64,000 bases of DNA, from positions 20,898,418-20,962,417 of the forward strand of contig OX387605.1 in NCBI GenBank assembly GCA_947568835.1. The letters run 5' to 3'. The stretch comes from Protonemura montana (lineage: Eukaryota; Arthropoda; Insecta; Plecoptera; Nemouridae). The notes below the pieces were generated by a model. The model was not told where the DNA came from and made no database searches. It was given only the letters and a program-made list of their open reading frames with translations. The stretch's first letter is position 1; every line of letters starts with the position of its first letter. The translations under genes and the position numbers were made by a program. Shown one piece after another: positions 60,450-64,000 of the stretch.

Positions 60450-61449
60450 GGGCCCGGATTCACAAAGAGTCCTAACTTTATTAACATATTAGAGCTAATA
60501 CTGTAGTACTATTACTGTGCTAATATCGTATTAACGTATTACCATATTAGTGCTATTCCGCATTCACAAACAAAATATTAGCGCGGTCTGAGCAGTTTTA
60601 GGTTTCGTCACTAATTCAGACGTGACGTCATGACACGGGAAATTTCGACCAATCAGTGCAGGGTGCGCATTTATTCAAATAACGTTCGTCTGTTGTTATA
60701 TTCAAGCGAACATGAACCACTGATCTCAAATAACCCTGGGCAATTAAACCATAACTAACTAACTCAATAAAATAACTCATATAAATAAAACTCATAAATC
60801 ATATAAATCATAACTCAATAAAACCGCAATAAAACCGCAATGCTGCGAGTACTTGGGTAGGAACAGGGATTCCCCTTGATCTGAACGAATCTCTCTGTAG
60901 AGTGTCACCGATTTCTTGACAGAGCTCTACTATGGCATTCCTGGGAAGGCGATACCATCGTAGCAAAAAGTTGTCGGGCATATTTAAAGGATCTATTCTT
61001 CATTTAAAATAAACTGAACAGCGGCAGGTAACATTTCATTAAACTTACACTTGAATTCAATGAATGACACTGACAATTACGGCGAACAAGCAATCGAACA
61101 CGCCCACCTTAGGAGACGTCAAAGCGAAGTCTCAAAGAGGTTAAGTCTGACATTTCTTCGTAATTCGCGGGAATATAATGAAATGATCGTTGTGCTCCAC
61201 CGAAATATACATTATTTCAAATGTTATTAGTGAACTAACAAAAATCTCGCAGAAAATAAGACATTAAAATTTAAATGGGATAGTCTTAACTTCCCTAATA
61301 CCAGTCAGGACTGGTAGTAGACTTAAGATCGAATAGCGACTCTAATATTCTTTGTGAATTGGGACTAGTGGCCATTCTTTCATTACCTTGATATTCGTAA
61401 TTAAGTTAATACGATATTAAGAGTTATGACCCTTTGTGAATCCGGGCCC
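60450..61449. mobile_element. PIF/Harbinger-type DNA transposon, internally deleted
   Basis: The ends are inverted repeats: GGGCCCGGATTCACAAAGAG at the left, and at the right the reverse complement reads GGGCCCGGATTCACAAAGGG. The element is 1000 bp. Inside, on the minus strand, is an open segment clearly like the N-terminal part of a Harbinger transposase. The catalytic domain is absent, so it is non-autonomous. A 3 bp target duplication is not evident. Confidence 0.7.
60808..60999 (-). pseudogene. Harbinger transposase N-terminal remnant
   Basis: The open segment of about 63 codons reads MPDNFLLRWYRLPRNAIVEL, then CQEIGDTLQ, then GIPVPTQVLAALRFY. This matches the conserved region before the DDE domain of PIF/Harbinger transposases ('YR' ... 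'L' ... 'IP...Q.L..LRF'). It has no start codon of its own beyond an internal ATG, and the rest of the protein is deleted. Confidence 0.65.
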
Positions 61450-62755
61450 AGACGTACAACGAGGCAAGCGCTGATGTGCGCGGGCATACGGAATGCAAAT
61501 TTGTGCGCTCGCTTGTGAGAATTGTCACATGAGCCGTTTTATCGAAGATTTAACACACAAAAAAAAACTCATTGAGGGGCATACAGAGGAGTACTGTTAG
61601 AAAACACTTAGACAGTAGTTTATGATGGTTATGTATTTTTGCGTCCAAGTGTACTTTTGATGATAATGCATATTTATAGCATTATTAGCAAGTTTGCACC
61701 CTGACGCTGGTTGGTGACAGGACTAGTGTGGCTATTCAGCTATGGGAAACAGGATCTTGCCACACGGAAGGCCGAACACATTTACCGTGTGTTTTTATCT
61801 ATAGTAGCATCTTTTACAGTGTGTTTAGCTAATTAATTTGTTGCTCAGATGAATTATGTGATTGGAAACGAAATCGAAAGTACATACCTACGGGTTACCA
61901 ATTACTCATACTTTTTTTATTACCTGTTCGTCTAAAAATAAGGGTATTGAAAAAAAAATTTTTAACGTATTCAGAAATAAAATTATTTTTTGTTGAAAAG
62001 TCGTTTAAATTTTGCATGGTCACATTTTATGTACATTTTTATTACCGAAATGGAATAGAAATTAATAACTTGTCAATAAGAATTATGCGTTTATTTTTAT
62101 GGCCCATCATTGCGTAAAAGTTACGACACGGAGAGACTTAATTGTAAAGAAAACAATTATTCAGAAAAGGTTACCTGGTTGTGCGTTTGCGTTAGTTTCT
62201 GCAATGCTAATGCTGGGGGTCGAAATAATACCTTATGAGATAACTCTCTTATTCGCAGTCTTACCTACACGTATAGCATAGACGCCTAGAATACTAAATA
62301 CAAATAGAACAGAGATTGATCGATAGCGAACAGGATTATAGGTGCACCTATGCAACCAATTGTAAGCCACAAAATTAGCAAGTAATTCCGCTGATGACGT
62401 TGATATTTCACCAAAGAAAATAAAAGTCAGAATCGAGATTGGAATTGACATTGGCACGGGGGCGCACGTAATTCGAAACCGAAAACAATACTGCAAATTC
62501 TCGTTACAATATTGTGCATCTTCCAATCGAGCAAAACTAGAAAACCACGCATAAATCTCATTACCATAAACCAATAGCAATGTGAAATGCAAAATTCACG
62601 TGTTTTAATAAAAACACAAACATATCAGAATCGAGCTAAAAATCTCAGAATTCTGTCGTAACTTGTAAGTCCCTTTATTTTTACAAACTATTTCTGGTTG
62701 TTATTTGCACCAAAATTTGTCGGCATTTCCTTCTGTACTCTTTGTAACCACCGAT
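61450..62755. other. Intergenic, nothing recognised
   Basis: 1.3 kb, AT-rich, with no gene or named repeat recognised. A minus-strand open frame at 62233-62592 has hydrophobic stretches but no known motif. Confidence 0.45.
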
Positions 62756-62850
62756 CCACGACCAAATAAACCGGTTCGCGTGAGATCACCGAGGTTAAGC
62801 AACACTGCACGGGTTCAAATTTCGGATGGGTGACCATCATACCGTATATA
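62756..62850 (+). repeat. 5S rRNA-like fragment
   Basis: ACCGGTTCGCGTGAGATCAC, CGAGGTTAAGCAACACTGCA and GGATGGGTGACCATCATACC match the internal control region of 5S rRNA and the head of the SINE at 55985-56075. The following sequence differs from that SINE body. The ends diverge from 5S, so this is a SINE head or pseudogene, not a working rRNA gene. Confidence 0.55.
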
Positions 62851-64000
62851 TACTTAAAAGTAATTTCCTGAAGAGGGTTGAAAGACATTTAATTTATTAG
62901 CCACTATAAGTTTAAACAGCTTCACTCGCCCTATTTAACAACCTCTCGCCATCACGATTAGGTGAACAGAACATTACAAAGCCAGGCAACGTGCCGGCGT
63001 CTCTTCCTGTTCTAGGTTATGTTAGGTTAAGTTAGGTTATGTTCATTTTCATCAGCGGCCCTCGTCGTCGCCCTCATTCACCAACGCCATCAGACCACAA
63101 ACCAGTTGACTAAAGATTGCGTCGTAAAACTCAATCATCACACCAATCAATAATGAAAAAACTATAATTTTAATATTGTTTGTTTCGATCGGCTGTGAAG
63201 ACGGCACACCCGAGACAATAAAGAAAAGCAAGCGGCCATCACCAATAAATAGCAATGATGTTGGCTGCGAATCTAGCATATACTTTTTCTATTTATATAA
63301 ATATATATTATATATATATATCTATACCTATTCACTCTTCGCCTGCAATTGTAAAGTCCGACTTTATAGTAATTTAATTGTCCAGATAACATTACCTTGA
63401 TCGTAAAATGATATAATTTATTTAATGTCTTAAGTACCCACTATATTTTTTTGCTTGTTATGTATGGCTATAGCACTCGTCTGAATATTTTATACCATTC
63501 AAAGTAGGGTCATGCATTTTTTAGTAATAAAATAAAGACACAAACTATGCCGCGACTCAACCAGAGAGTAATCTTGAGCATGACGAAGACATTGATATTA
63601 TTGTATAAAACGCAGCGCGTTCAGTTTGATAGACTTGGCAAATACGAATCGATGTTACAACCAATCGAAAGAGTACCACGATTCATGACCGAGACCATAA
63701 AAACCCATGCCGAGCACGAGCTTTGTTAAATAGACTATCGTTCGAAATTGTAATCATAGTCGCAGAGGAATGAGCTTCAGAATTAAAACGAGACTGCTAC
63801 ATTTCAACGATCGCTGTATTAGCAGCTACAGATATGACAATTGTCTGAAACGAAACACTCTTGCACTCTTTCTATTGTGTTTGACATCAAATTGACGACA
63901 ACGCTACCAGAACTAGGTCAGGCGAATGAAATACGTTTTTCCCAGTGCGTCGTTAAACGAGAAGATAAGCGCGTTACTACCCTTCGTTCCTGTGCTGTGT
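62851..64000. other. Right-end intergenic DNA, no gene recognised
   Basis: Contains a short GTTAGGTTA-type run near 63015-63040, an AT dinucleotide tract at about 63296-63332, and an unassigned open frame at 63547-63729. Confidence 0.45.

Noticed and set aside
63015-63045. Telomere-like GTTAGGTTA run
   Set aside because: It has only a few imperfect units. Short runs like this are common inside arthropod chromosomes and are not evidence of a telomere.
1-64000. CRISPR arrays, operons, bacterial regulatory elements, working tRNA or rRNA genes
   Set aside because: None were seen; the window is eukaryotic and the only rRNA-like sequences are decayed 5S-derived repeats.

Overview
The window looks like nuclear DNA of an arthropod, probably an insect or other pancrustacean. 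It has spliced genes with GT/AG introns, a dpr-type neuronal immunoglobulin gene (a family known from arthropods), UDP-glycosyltransferases, a Gbeta5 that matches the arthropod form, and many short non-autonomous repeats. The species cannot be fixed from this sequence. All gene models were assembled by hand from splice sites and reading phase.

Layout, left to right. (1) 372-9345, minus: TFIP11, a spliceosome disassembly factor whose 3' end lies beyond the left edge. Its third intron holds a 2.7 kb palindrome (4043-6765) made of two apparently identical inverted copies of a transposase-like gene, and a hAT-like MITE (7180-7708). (2) 9655-11219, plus: a three-exon FKBP-like/TPR protein, divergent from TFIP11 across about 310 bp. 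(3) 13088-35764, minus: a complete six-exon dpr gene encoding 299 residues, with large introns. (4) 40658-45860, minus: the seven-exon G-protein beta5 gene, apparently two bases short in exon 2. (5) 46422-47455, minus: a two-exon CNBP-type CCHC zinc-knuckle protein. (6) 48573-51216, minus, and 52323-54515, plus: two UDP-glycosyltransferase genes, head to head, with strongly homogenised exon segments. (7) 54516-64000: no host gene recognised. It contains a LINE RNase H fragment beside a 5S-rRNA-derived SINE, a second 5S-like fragment, a 1000 bp PIF/Harbinger-type element with a transposase remnant, and copies of two further dispersed repeat families.

The genes are ordinary neighbours rather than an operon-like system. 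TFIP11 and the FKBP-like gene probably share a bidirectional promoter. The two UGTs are a local duplication with gene conversion. dpr and Gbeta5 are both neuronal in known arthropods, but nothing here shows joint control. The most unusual structure is the palindromic transposon in the TFIP11 intron. The next most useful observations are the UGT conversion tracts, the 5S-derived SINE and the Gbeta5 two-base discrepancy.
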